This document shows, piece after piece, positions 1 to 4,492 of a DNA stretch of 5,440 bases (positions are counted from its first letter, which is position 1; each line of letters starts with the position of its first letter). Made by a program: the position numbers and the translations under genes. Under the pieces are notes generated by a model. It saw nothing but the letters and a program-made list of their open reading frames with translations, did no database searches and was not told the DNA's origin. The stretch comes from an uncultured Bacilli bacterium (GTDB lineage Bacteria > Bacillota_I > Bacilli_A > RF39 > UBA660). Location of the stretch: contig CANRDR010000104.1 in NCBI GenBank assembly GCA_947629425.1, positions 1 to 5,440 on the forward strand, read 5' to 3'.

Positions 1-924
1 CCTCTTAAATCATATACGTCTAGTGATGAAGAAACTGGATTAAAACCAGGCGACTATGTAATAGATAGGTATGTTACTAATACATTAAATAAATTAGTAA
101 TAATAACTAGTTTAGGTAATTATATATTCTTACCTATACATGAAATAATATCAACTAAATGGAAAGATTTAGGAAAACATATTAGCAATTATGTAAGTAT
201 TAATCCAAATGACTCTGTTGTTAAATCATTTGTAATAACAGAAAATAATATGGATGAATTAGTTGCAATATATACTAAATTAGGTATGGCAAAAAGATGT
301 AAATTAAAAGACTTTATAGTAAGTAGATATTCTAAAACTTATACATGTATGAAATTAAAAGAAGACGTAATAATAAATGCATATGCTTCAGATACAAAAA
401 ATGTATTAATTACTAAATCAGGTTATTATTTAAATTATAATATGGAAGAAATACCAGTTAGTAGTACTAAATCTAGTGGAGTAAAGGCTATAAATTTAAA
501 AGATGATTTATTAATAACAGGTATACCTTATAATGATACTTATGAATATTTAACAGTTATTACTAATAAATTAACAGCAAAAAGAATTAAATTAAATGAA
601 CTTACTAGTCTATCAAGAGCAAAAAGAGGTAGTACTTTAATTAAAAAAGTTAAATCTACTAATTATGAAATAATAAATGCATATGTATCTAATAAAAATG
701 ATATATTTGGATTAATAAATGAAGAAAATTTAATAACTATAAAAAATACTGATATACCTATAATGGATTTAGTTAGTACTGGTAGTGTAATTACTAAAGA
801 AAAAATAAATAACATATATAAAGTTAATGAAACAATTGATACTAATAAAGAAGTAGAAACATCAAATAATAATGAAACTAAAGAAATGACTATAGATGAC
901 TTTATAAATGATTTTAAGTTATAA
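1..924 (+). CDS. parC: DNA topoisomerase IV subunit A, C-terminal part (5' end outside window)
   Basis: The frame is open from the first base to the TAA at 922-924, giving the last 307 residues of a protein usually around 800 or more residues long. ParC is the DNA-breaking and wrapping subunit of topoisomerase IV, which separates replicated chromosomes. The catalytic N-terminal part with the active-site Tyr lies upstream. What is visible is the beta-pinwheel C-terminal domain: a KWKDLGKHISN segment (fragment residues about 57-67), RYSKT followed by MKLKED (about 109-121), a SSGVKAINLKDD segment and an RAKRGS segment, the repeating blade motifs typical of Firmicutes ParC. The end is a polar, Asn/Glu/Thr-rich linker followed by a short acidic-hydrophobic tail, DDFINDFKL. 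The ATG at 250 is internal and not the start, because homologous sequence continues upstream of it. GyrA is the alternative, but the HEI-x5-KWKDLG block favours ParC. The partner parE is not in the window. Confidence 0.9.
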   Translation, partial: PLKSYTSSDEETGLKPGDYVIDRYVTNTLNKLVIITSLGNYIFLPIHEIISTKWKDLGKHISNYVSINPNDSVVKSFVITENNMDELVAIYTKLGMAKRCKLKDFIVSRYSKTYTCMKLKEDVIINAYASDTKNVLITKSGYYLNYNMEEIPVSSTKSSGVKAINLKDDLLITGIPYNDTYEYLTVITNKLTAKRIKLNELTSLSRAKRGSTLIKKVKSTNYEIINAYVSNKNDIFGLINEENLITIKNTDIPIMDLVSTGSVITKEKINNIYKVNETIDTNKEVETSNNNETKEMTIDDFINDFKL

Positions 925-929
925 AAATA

Positions 930-963
930 CACCTAATAAATAAAATATATTAGGTGGTTTTTT
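930..963 (+). terminator. Terminator-like hairpin after parC that contains the ylbD ribosome binding site
   Basis: A perfect 9-bp inverted repeat (CACCTAATA at 930-938, TATTAGGTG at 948-956) encloses a 9-nt loop. It is followed by one G and six T (958-963), the layout of an intrinsic terminator. The 3' arm plus the next G gives AGGTGG (952-957), which lies 6 nt before the ATG at 964 and is the only good Shine-Dalgarno for that gene. The same bases can therefore end the parC transcript and, if folded in mRNA, hide the ylbD ribosome binding site. The stem has only three G-C pairs, so termination may be partial. No separate promoter was found between the hairpin and ylbD. Confidence 0.7.
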
Positions 964-1302
964 ATGGATAAGAAACAAGAATTTAAAAACTTTGTATCTA
1001 AACATCCAGAACTTATTAATTTTATAAAAAATAAAGAATTTACATGGCAAGATTTTTATGAAATATATGATATATATGGTGAAAATGATGCTGCATGGAG
1101 TAAATATTTTAATAATACTACTACAACTGAACCTATTGGCGAATTAACTAATTTAGTTAAAAATATTAATATGGATAATATACAAAAACATATAAATACA
1201 GCACAAAAAGCAGTATCATTAATACAAGAATTAACTAGTAAGCCTGCTGCTAATTTAGTTGCAAAAACACCTAGACCAATAACTAAATTCTTTGGAGACT
1301 AA
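964..1302 (+). CDS. ylbD: YlbD-like protein (putative coat-protein family)
   Basis: A 112-residue soluble protein resembling the YlbD family, annotated in Bacillus as a putative spore coat protein; its biochemical role is unknown. The family-like part is N-terminal: EFKNFVSKHPELI (residues 6-18), then TWQDFYEIYDIYGENDAAW (27-45), which has the conserved Trp-Gln-Asp and the acidic-turn-Trp pattern. The middle is a Thr-rich stretch and a probable amphipathic helix (about 60-91). The C-terminus is a short basic/Pro segment ending in TKFFGD. No signal peptide or membrane segment is seen. The ATG at 964 is fixed by AGGTGG six bases upstream. The gene is followed after 2 nt by ylbE, the same pairing as in Bacillus subtilis, so the two are probably translated from one message. 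The family call rests on recalled motifs and not on a profile search. Confidence 0.72.
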   Translation: MDKKQEFKNFVSKHPELINFIKNKEFTWQDFYEIYDIYGENDAAWSKYFNNTTTTEPIGELTNLVKNINMDNIQKHINTAQKAVSLIQELTSKPAANLVAKTPRPITKFFGD

Positions 1303-1304
1303 AA

Positions 1305-1526
1305 ATGGAATTAAGTGTATTATATAAAATAAAAAGTGAAAAAAAACATTATGATTATTTAAGAAGTCATAGTATATGGTATAAATATTTAAATAGAAAT
1401 CCAGATAATTATAAATTATTTTTAGATAGTTTTAAAAAATTTAATAGAAATGAAACTACTAATAAAATAAATAATACAATAAATACTATAGATACAGTTA
1501 CTAATATATTAAAAGTATTAGAATAA
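1305..1526 (+). CDS. ylbE: YlbE-like small protein
   Basis: A 73-residue basic protein. The segment around residues 18-33 (YLR, then IWYKYLNRNP) matches the hallmark WYRxLxRNP-type motif of the YlbE family, whose members are small Bacilli proteins of unknown function. The C-terminal third is Asn/Thr-rich and probably helical. The start is the ATG at 1305, two bases after the ylbD stop. GGAG (1294-1297), lying inside the last ylbD codons, serves as Shine-Dalgarno with a 7-nt spacer, so translation is likely coupled to ylbD. The last codons also form part of a transcription terminator (1492-1537), which may constrain the C-terminal sequence. The adjacent YlbD-like gene strengthens the assignment, since the two genes are also neighbours in Bacillus. 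Confidence 0.7.
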   Translation: MELSVLYKIKSEKKHYDYLRSHSIWYKYLNRNPDNYKLFLDSFKKFNRNETTNKINNTINTIDTVTNILKVLE

Positions 1527-1537
1527 CTGTATTTTTT
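1492..1537 (+). terminator. Intrinsic terminator overlapping the 3' end of ylbE
   Basis: ATACAGTTA (1492-1500) pairs with TAACTGTAT (1524-1532). The next bases, CTAATA (1501-1506), pair with TATTAG (1516-1521). Together they form a 15-bp stem interrupted only by a 2-nt bulge (1522-1523), with a 9-nt loop. A run of T (1532-1537) follows at once. The 5' arm and loop lie in the last codons of ylbE, and the ylbE stop codon (1524-1526) is inside the 3' arm. Confidence 0.75.
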
Positions 1538-1543
1538 AATTTA

Positions 1544-1570
1544 TTGATAAAAATAAAAATATATGATAAT
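1544..1570 (+). promoter_or_regulatory. Possible promoter for the TasA-like surface-protein gene
   Basis: TTGATA (1544-1549) could be a -35 box and GATAAT (1565-1570) a -10 box, with a 15-bp spacer that is shorter than the usual 17. A promoter is expected here, because the preceding terminator isolates the gene at 1603. In sequence this AT-rich such matches arise easily by chance. Confidence 0.35.
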
Positions 1571-1602
1571 ATCTAATTAACGATTGAATAGATGGTGGTT
1601 TT

Positions 1603-2154
1603 ATGACTAATAAAAAAAGAATTACATTATGTATAACGGTAATTATTTTAATATTTCTAGCAATAATTGGGTTAACTTATGGATATTATATGACAAAAGT
1701 TAATAATAAAAGTATTTCAAGAGTTGGTGGCGATTTTGCTGATATATCTATTTATTTTAGTGATGGAAATGGGTTAGTAAAACCTGATAAAGTATTAAAA
1801 CCTGGAAATGTAGTAGGGACAAAAGAATTTAGTGTTGTAAATAATGGTGATTTAAAATTTGATAATTATATTGTTTTTTTTGATAAAATCACTAATACTT
1901 TAGTTAATTCAAATGATTTAGTTTATGAACTAACTTGTAGTTCTAATAAGGGTGGTTCATGTAATGGTAAGAGTGAAACAGCATTTCCTACTACTAGTAG
2001 TGTTATAGTATATAATTCTATAGATAGTGGTGAAACACAAAAATATAGTTTAACTGTTACATTTAAAGATAATGGAAAAGATCAATCAGCAGATATGGGA
2101 AAAACCTTTATGGGTAGAGTAAATATAACTGATGCAATTAACAATGTAAAATAA
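1603..2154 (+). CDS. Secreted or membrane-anchored TasA/CalY-like surface protein
   Basis: A 183-residue protein with a basic N-terminus (NKKR) and one hydrophobic segment (about residues 8-29) ending in GLTYGYY. This resembles the SipW-type signal peptides of TasA and camelysin-like proteins, whose hydrophobic core is followed by a TYA-aromatic pattern. The remainder is polar and rich in predicted beta strands. It has a VVNNGDLKFDNYIVFFD stretch (about 78-94), typical of the strand-rich fold in which these proteins specify ordered extracellular matrix, and a later YSLTVTFKD strand (148-156). Cys112 and Cys120 bracket a short Ser/Gly loop and could form a disulfide outside the cell. There is no LPXTG sorting motif and no second membrane segment. 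The start has GGTGG (1594-1598) four bases upstream, a weak Shine-Dalgarno. The gene is flanked by terminators on both sides and so is likely monocistronic. No SipW peptidase gene is adjacent, as it is in the Bacillus tapA-sipW-tasA operon. The fold is inferred; the exported location is better supported. Confidence 0.6.
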   Translation: MTNKKRITLCITVIILIFLAIIGLTYGYYMTKVNNKSISRVGGDFADISIYFSDGNGLVKPDKVLKPGNVVGTKEFSVVNNGDLKFDNYIVFFDKITNTLVNSNDLVYELTCSSNKGGSCNGKSETAFPTTSSVIVYNSIDSGETQKYSLTVTFKDNGKDQSADMGKTFMGRVNITDAINNVK

Positions 2155-2187
2155 AAAGATGAAAAAAATAAAAAAAATATTGATTTT

Positions 2188-2220
2188 AAAAATCTGTTTC
2201 AATTTTTGAACAGATTTTTT
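2188..2220 (+). terminator. Intrinsic terminator after the surface-protein gene
   Basis: AAAAATCTG (2188-2196) pairs with CAGATTTTT (2211-2219). After a one-base bulge, TTCAA (2198-2202) pairs with TTGAA (2206-2210) around a TTT loop. The distal arm ends in a run of six T (2215-2220), and the near arm begins with A-rich sequence, so the structure could work in both directions. It lies 33 bases after the stop codon at 2152-2154. Confidence 0.8.
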
Positions 2221-2232
2221 AAATGTATGCAT

Positions 2233-2247
2233 CAATTTATTAAATTG
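2233..2247. repeat. 15-bp palindrome in the ssb upstream region
   Basis: CAATTTA and TAAATTG are perfect inverted copies around a single central T. They lie between the preceding terminator and the ssb promoter. This could be a regulator site, but AT-only palindromes are common at this base composition. Confidence 0.3.
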
Positions 2248-2275
2248 CTTATACCTTTTTAATTTTTTGTTTGCA

Positions 2276-2288
2276 GATTTTGAAAATC
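2276..2288. repeat. 13-bp palindrome just upstream of the ssb -35 box
   Basis: GATTTT and AAAATC are perfect inverted copies around a central G and end 6 bp before the TTGACA box. The position suits an activator or repressor site. It does not match the Bacillus ComK box (AAAA-N5-TTTT) or a Bacillus LexA box as recalled. Confidence 0.3.
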
Positions 2289-2294
2289 GATATT

Positions 2295-2321
2295 TTGACA
2301 TTATAAATTAAATGTTATATA
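2295..2321 (+). promoter_or_regulatory. Sigma-A-type promoter of ssb
   Basis: A perfect TTGACA (2295-2300) is followed by TATATA (2316-2321), preceded by TG one base earlier (2313-2314), an extended -10. The spacer is 15 bp; a TATACC reading at 2318-2323 would give 17 bp. Transcription starting near 2328 would exclude the ATG at 2312 and supports the ssb start at 2345. Confidence 0.6.
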
Positions 2322-2332
2322 CCTTATTTGAA

Positions 2333-2338
2333 GGGAGG
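2333..2338 (+). promoter_or_regulatory. Strong Shine-Dalgarno deciding the ssb start
   Basis: GGGAGG lies 6 bases before the ATG at 2345 and is one of the strongest ribosome binding sites in the window. It selects that ATG over the in-frame ATG at 2312, which has no Shine-Dalgarno. Confidence 0.85.
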
Positions 2339-2344
2339 TTTATT

Positions 2345-2680
2345 ATGCATAATTTAGTATATTTAATTGGAAGATTAGTAAGTGATCCAGAATTAAAAAC
2401 TAGTGAAAACAATAAAAATTATACAACTATAACACTAGCTGTACAAAGAAATTTTAAAAATGCAGATGGAATATATGATACTGACTTTTTAAAATGTATT
2501 TTATGGAATGGTATTGCTACTAATGTCAATGAATATTGCAAAAAAGGCGACTTAGTTGGAGTAAAAGGAAGACTTCAAGTAAGAAAATATGAAGAAAACG
2601 AAGAAACTAAATATATCACTGAAATAATAGTTGATAAAATAAGTTTCTTAGCAAGTAAAAAGTTAGAAAATGAATCCTAA
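2345..2680 (+). CDS. ssb: Single-stranded DNA-binding protein, short form without acidic tail
   Basis: A 111-residue OB-fold SSB that coats single-stranded DNA in replication, repair or uptake. Family marks are visible throughout: N-terminal NLVYLIGRLVSDPEL (residues 3-17), TTITLAVQRNF (27-37), TDFLKCILWNG (46-56), YCKKGDLVGVKGRLQVRKY (64-82) and a closing TEIIVDKISFL strand (92-102). The protein ends in KLENES about ten residues after the fold. It lacks the Gly/Gln-rich linker and the acidic DDDIPF-type tip with which the main replicative SSB recruits partner proteins. In length and in lacking the tail it resembles Bacillus SsbB, the competence-associated paralogue, and not SsbA. It is not next to rpsF and rpsR, where SsbA is normally encoded, so a second, full-length SSB elsewhere is likely. 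The start at 2345 is set by GGGAGG. It has its own promoter, and its stop interlocks with that of the convergent gene at 2677-3591. Confidence 0.93.
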   Translation: MHNLVYLIGRLVSDPELKTSENNKNYTTITLAVQRNFKNADGIYDTDFLKCILWNGIATNVNEYCKKGDLVGVKGRLQVRKYEENEETKYITEIIVDKISFLASKKLENES

Positions 2681-3591
2681 TTATCATAGCCAAAGAAAGG
2701 ATTTATTTTCTTGACTTTTTTCATTTCAATTTTATTTTCATATAAATCTATAAATTCATTATGAATACCAGTATATAAATAATTTAAAAAATTATCTATC
2801 ATAGCATCAAATAAATCATCATTTTCTGGTAATTTATAAGTATTTGTATTTATACAATTTTCAATATATTCTAATAATTCATCATCTATAAAAATAATAT
2901 CATTATCTTCTTCTTTATCATTTGTTATAGTATCACTATCACAACATAATACAACATAATTATCTTCTAAAATTATTCTTTCTACTATAGATTTAAAAGT
3001 ATTTAAAGTATATTCATCAAATCTATTTTCACTAAATTTTATAATATTTTGATCATATTTATCAGTATCTAATATTTCTTTAATAATATAATCATGATCA
3101 ATAGGATCTGTCGTATCAAGTAACATAATCAAAACTTGTCTCGTTAAATTAACTATATTAGTTATTTCTATTAAAGATAAATCATTATATATTTTTTGAA
3201 ATTTATTTTTAAATTTATCACATAATTTAATATAATCTTCATTCATATATTTTTTAAAAATATTTTTAAGAGCAAACTGTGTAGTTTTAGCCTGAACTAA
3301 AAAATTATTTAATAATAAATCTTTAATATTATCTTTATTGTTATATAGTTTTATAATATAGTCTTTTTCTCTATTAATAATTGCCCAAGTTAATGCATTA
3401 TCATATAACGTTTCTATAAAGTCATTAAAATATTCTTTATTAAATTTTCTTAAAACATTAAAATTTACAGGAAGATTATTATAATCTAATTCATAATTTA
3501 TATCAAAATCAACTATTCTTTTTTCAGCTAATTCATTATAATAATCTTCTTTTATTAATAATAATGCTAAATCATATATTTCTTCTTCCAT
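2677..3591 (-). CDS. Unrecognised acidic 304-residue cytoplasmic protein
   Basis: I do not recognise this protein. It begins MEEEIYDLALLLIKEDY and is rich in Asp, Glu, Asn, Ile and Tyr. It appears largely alpha-helical, with no signal peptide and no convincing membrane segment. Residues about 218-240 form an Asp/Glu-rich stretch (SDTITNDKEEDND, then FIDDELLEY), preceded by a Cys-Cys pair (216-217). The C-terminus switches to a short basic segment (EMKKVKKINPFFGYDN, 289-304). No catalytic, nucleotide-binding or DNA-binding motif is apparent. The start is the ATG at 3591-3589, with GAGGG (3605-3601) nine bases upstream and a good promoter before it. The stop TAG (2679-2677) overlaps the ssb stop from the other strand. 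The long open frame, the promoter and ribosome binding site, and codon usage like the neighbours indicate a real gene. A lineage-specific family or an accessory regulator or interaction protein are both possible; its function is unknown. Confidence 0.8.
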   Translation of the reverse strand: MEEEIYDLALLLIKEDYYNELAEKRIVDFDINYELDYNNLPVNFNVLRKFNKEYFNDFIETLYDNALTWAIINREKDYIIKLYNNKDNIKDLLLNNFLVQAKTTQFALKNIFKKYMNEDYIKLCDKFKNKFQKIYNDLSLIEITNIVNLTRQVLIMLLDTTDPIDHDYIIKEILDTDKYDQNIIKFSENRFDEYTLNTFKSIVERIILEDNYVVLCCDSDTITNDKEEDNDIIFIDDELLEYIENCINTNTYKLPENDDLFDAMIDNFLNYLYTGIHNEFIDLYENKIEMKKVKKINPFFGYDN

Positions 3592-3600
3592 ATTCCAAAT

Positions 3601-3605
3601 CCCTC
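3601..3605 (-). promoter_or_regulatory. Shine-Dalgarno of the 304-residue gene
   Basis: On the minus strand the bases read AAGAGGGAT, with GAGGG nine bases before the ATG at 3591. This supports that start codon. Confidence 0.7.
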
Positions 3606-3616
3606 TTCTTTAGAAT

Positions 3617-3645
3617 ATTATAATAATTAATTGTAATTAAATCAA
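3617..3645 (-). promoter_or_regulatory. Sigma-A-type promoter of the 304-residue gene
   Basis: Read on the minus strand, TTGATT (3645-3640) and a perfect TATAAT (3622-3617) are separated by 17 bp. Transcription would start near 3610, leaving a leader of about 19 bases that holds the Shine-Dalgarno. The -35 box falls inside the inverted repeat at 3631-3651. Confidence 0.6.
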
Positions 3646-3651
3646 TTACAA
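3631..3651. promoter_or_regulatory. Operator-like inverted repeat in the divergent spacer
   Basis: TTGTAATT (3631-3638) and AATTACAA (3644-3651) are perfect inverted copies separated by 5 bp, an arrangement typical of a dimeric repressor site. It covers the -35 box and part of the spacer of the minus-strand promoter. Its left arm could also serve as a weak -35 (TTGTAA) for the gene at 3677. A regulator bound here could control both divergent genes. It resembles the TnrA/GlnR half-sites (TGTNA and TNACA) but has 9 bp between those half-sites instead of 7. Confidence 0.45.
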
Positions 3652-3676
3652 ATTTATATATTTTAATAGGTGAGAT

Positions 3677-4444
3677 ATGAAATATTTTAAAATAATTGGA
3701 ATTTTATCATTATTAGTATTTTCATTTTATTTAACAGACTATGTTACTAATTTAGCCCTTGAAAGTAATCCATTAATAAAAAGTATAGAAAATGAAAGTG
3801 ATAATTATTTAGTAAGTAGTGTTAATGCTACAATAGATAATAATACTATTATTCCAGGAATTAAAGGAAAAAAAGTTAATGTAATGGAAAGCTTTATTAA
3901 TATGAAAGATTTTAAAGCTTTTAATGAAAATTATTTAATATATGATTATTTTAGTCCAGAAATTAGTTTAAATGATAATATAGATAAAGTTATTATATCT
4001 GGTAATAAAACAATAAGGCAAATTAGTTTATTAATAGATAATAATAAAGAAATAATAGATTATTTAAATAAAAATGAAATAAAATATTCTAAATTATTAA
4101 CTGTAGATGAAACAATAGATTATAATGAAAATATTAATATAGAATCAGATACTAAATTATTTAATGATTTAGATACATTATTAAATAAAAAAGATTTAAA
4201 TAAAAAAATATGTATAATAGATTATTCTAATATAGATAATTGTATTAAGAAAAAATATTATTTAGTAAAACCTACAATAACTATAAAAAATAATACTATA
4301 TCTAATAATATTAAAGAAATAGAAAATGGTAGTATTATATTAATAGATGATAACTTAACTTTAGATAATTTAAAAATTATTTTAAATAGAATAAATAATA
4401 TGGATTTAAAAATTGTATATTTAAGTGAAATTATTAAAGAATAG
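3677..4444 (+). CDS. Signal-anchored protein with degenerate polysaccharide-deacetylase-like domain
   Basis: A 255-residue protein with an N-terminal hydrophobic segment (about residues 5-24) that should place the rest outside the membrane. A first region (about 45-110) contains VNATIDNNTIIPGIKGKKVNV, FNENYLIYDYFSP and VIISGN, a block I associate with uncharacterised Bacilli envelope proteins. The C-terminal half follows the outline of the NodB/polysaccharide-deacetylase fold. ISLLIDNN (116-123) stands where active enzymes have a TFDDG-like strand. GSIILIDDN (218-226) stands where they have GxIxLxH. LKIVYLSEII (244-253) matches the usual final strand before the end. The metal-binding HxxxH and the His of the last motif are missing, so catalysis on peptidoglycan or other glycans looks unlikely; a binding or structural role is possible. 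AGGTGAG (3668-3674) lies just before the ATG. The gene sits immediately upstream of cdsA but is separated from it by a promoter. The family assignment is tentative; export is more secure. Confidence 0.6.
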   Translation: MKYFKIIGILSLLVFSFYLTDYVTNLALESNPLIKSIENESDNYLVSSVNATIDNNTIIPGIKGKKVNVMESFINMKDFKAFNENYLIYDYFSPEISLNDNIDKVIISGNKTIRQISLLIDNNKEIIDYLNKNEIKYSKLLTVDETIDYNENINIESDTKLFNDLDTLLNKKDLNKKICIIDYSNIDNCIKKKYYLVKPTITIKNNTISNNIKEIENGSIILIDDNLTLDNLKIILNRINNMDLKIVYLSEIIKE

Positions 4445-4447
4445 TAA

Positions 4448-4475
4448 TAGACTTTTTTTCATTTTATGATATACT
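4448..4475 (+). promoter_or_regulatory. Extended -10 promoter upstream of cdsA
   Basis: TATACT (4470-4475) preceded by TG one base earlier (4467-4468) is a near-consensus extended -10. TAGACT (4448-4453) lies 16 bp upstream as a 4-of-6 -35 match. The site begins 3 bp after the stop codon of the preceding gene and would start transcription of the cdsA and protease genes about 10 bases before the cdsA start. Confidence 0.6.
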
Positions 4476-4492
4476 TATTTTAGAAATGGTAG

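Noticed and set aside
663..932. Minus-strand open frame of 89 codons opposite parC
   Set aside because: It lies antisense to clearly conserved ParC C-terminal sequence. It has no ribosome binding site, and its hydrophobic product is the usual result of reading AT-rich coding DNA backwards.
2086..2301. Minus-strand open frame of 71 codons
   Set aside because: It runs through the terminator at 2188-2220, the ssb upstream region and the end of the surface-protein gene. Its product is low-complexity Lys/Phe/Ile with no family resemblance.
2312..2344. Upstream in-frame ATG as ssb start, adding 11 residues
   Set aside because: It has no Shine-Dalgarno and overlaps the -10 box of the likely promoter. 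The ATG at 2345 has GGGAGG and gives the family-typical N-terminus.
2693..2721. AAGAAA/TTTCTT hairpin followed by six T, as a terminator for ssb inside the convergent gene
   Set aside because: The 6-bp stem has only one G-C pair and a long loop, and such patterns are frequent in this AT-rich coding sequence.
3619..3662. Plus-strand promoter for the gene at 3677 (TATAAT at 3619-3624, or TTGTAA at 3631 with TATATA/TATATT near 3655-3662)
   Set aside because: The first has no -35 partner. The second has poor boxes or spacing and would leave almost no leader, so it is mentioned only as a possibility within the operator entry.
4430..4459. Weak hairpin (ATTATT with AGTAAT) before a T7 run, as terminator of the gene at 3677
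   Set aside because: It has only six A-U or G-U pairs, four bases separate stem and T-run, and the T-run sits in the spacer of the cdsA promoter. It is too weak to call.
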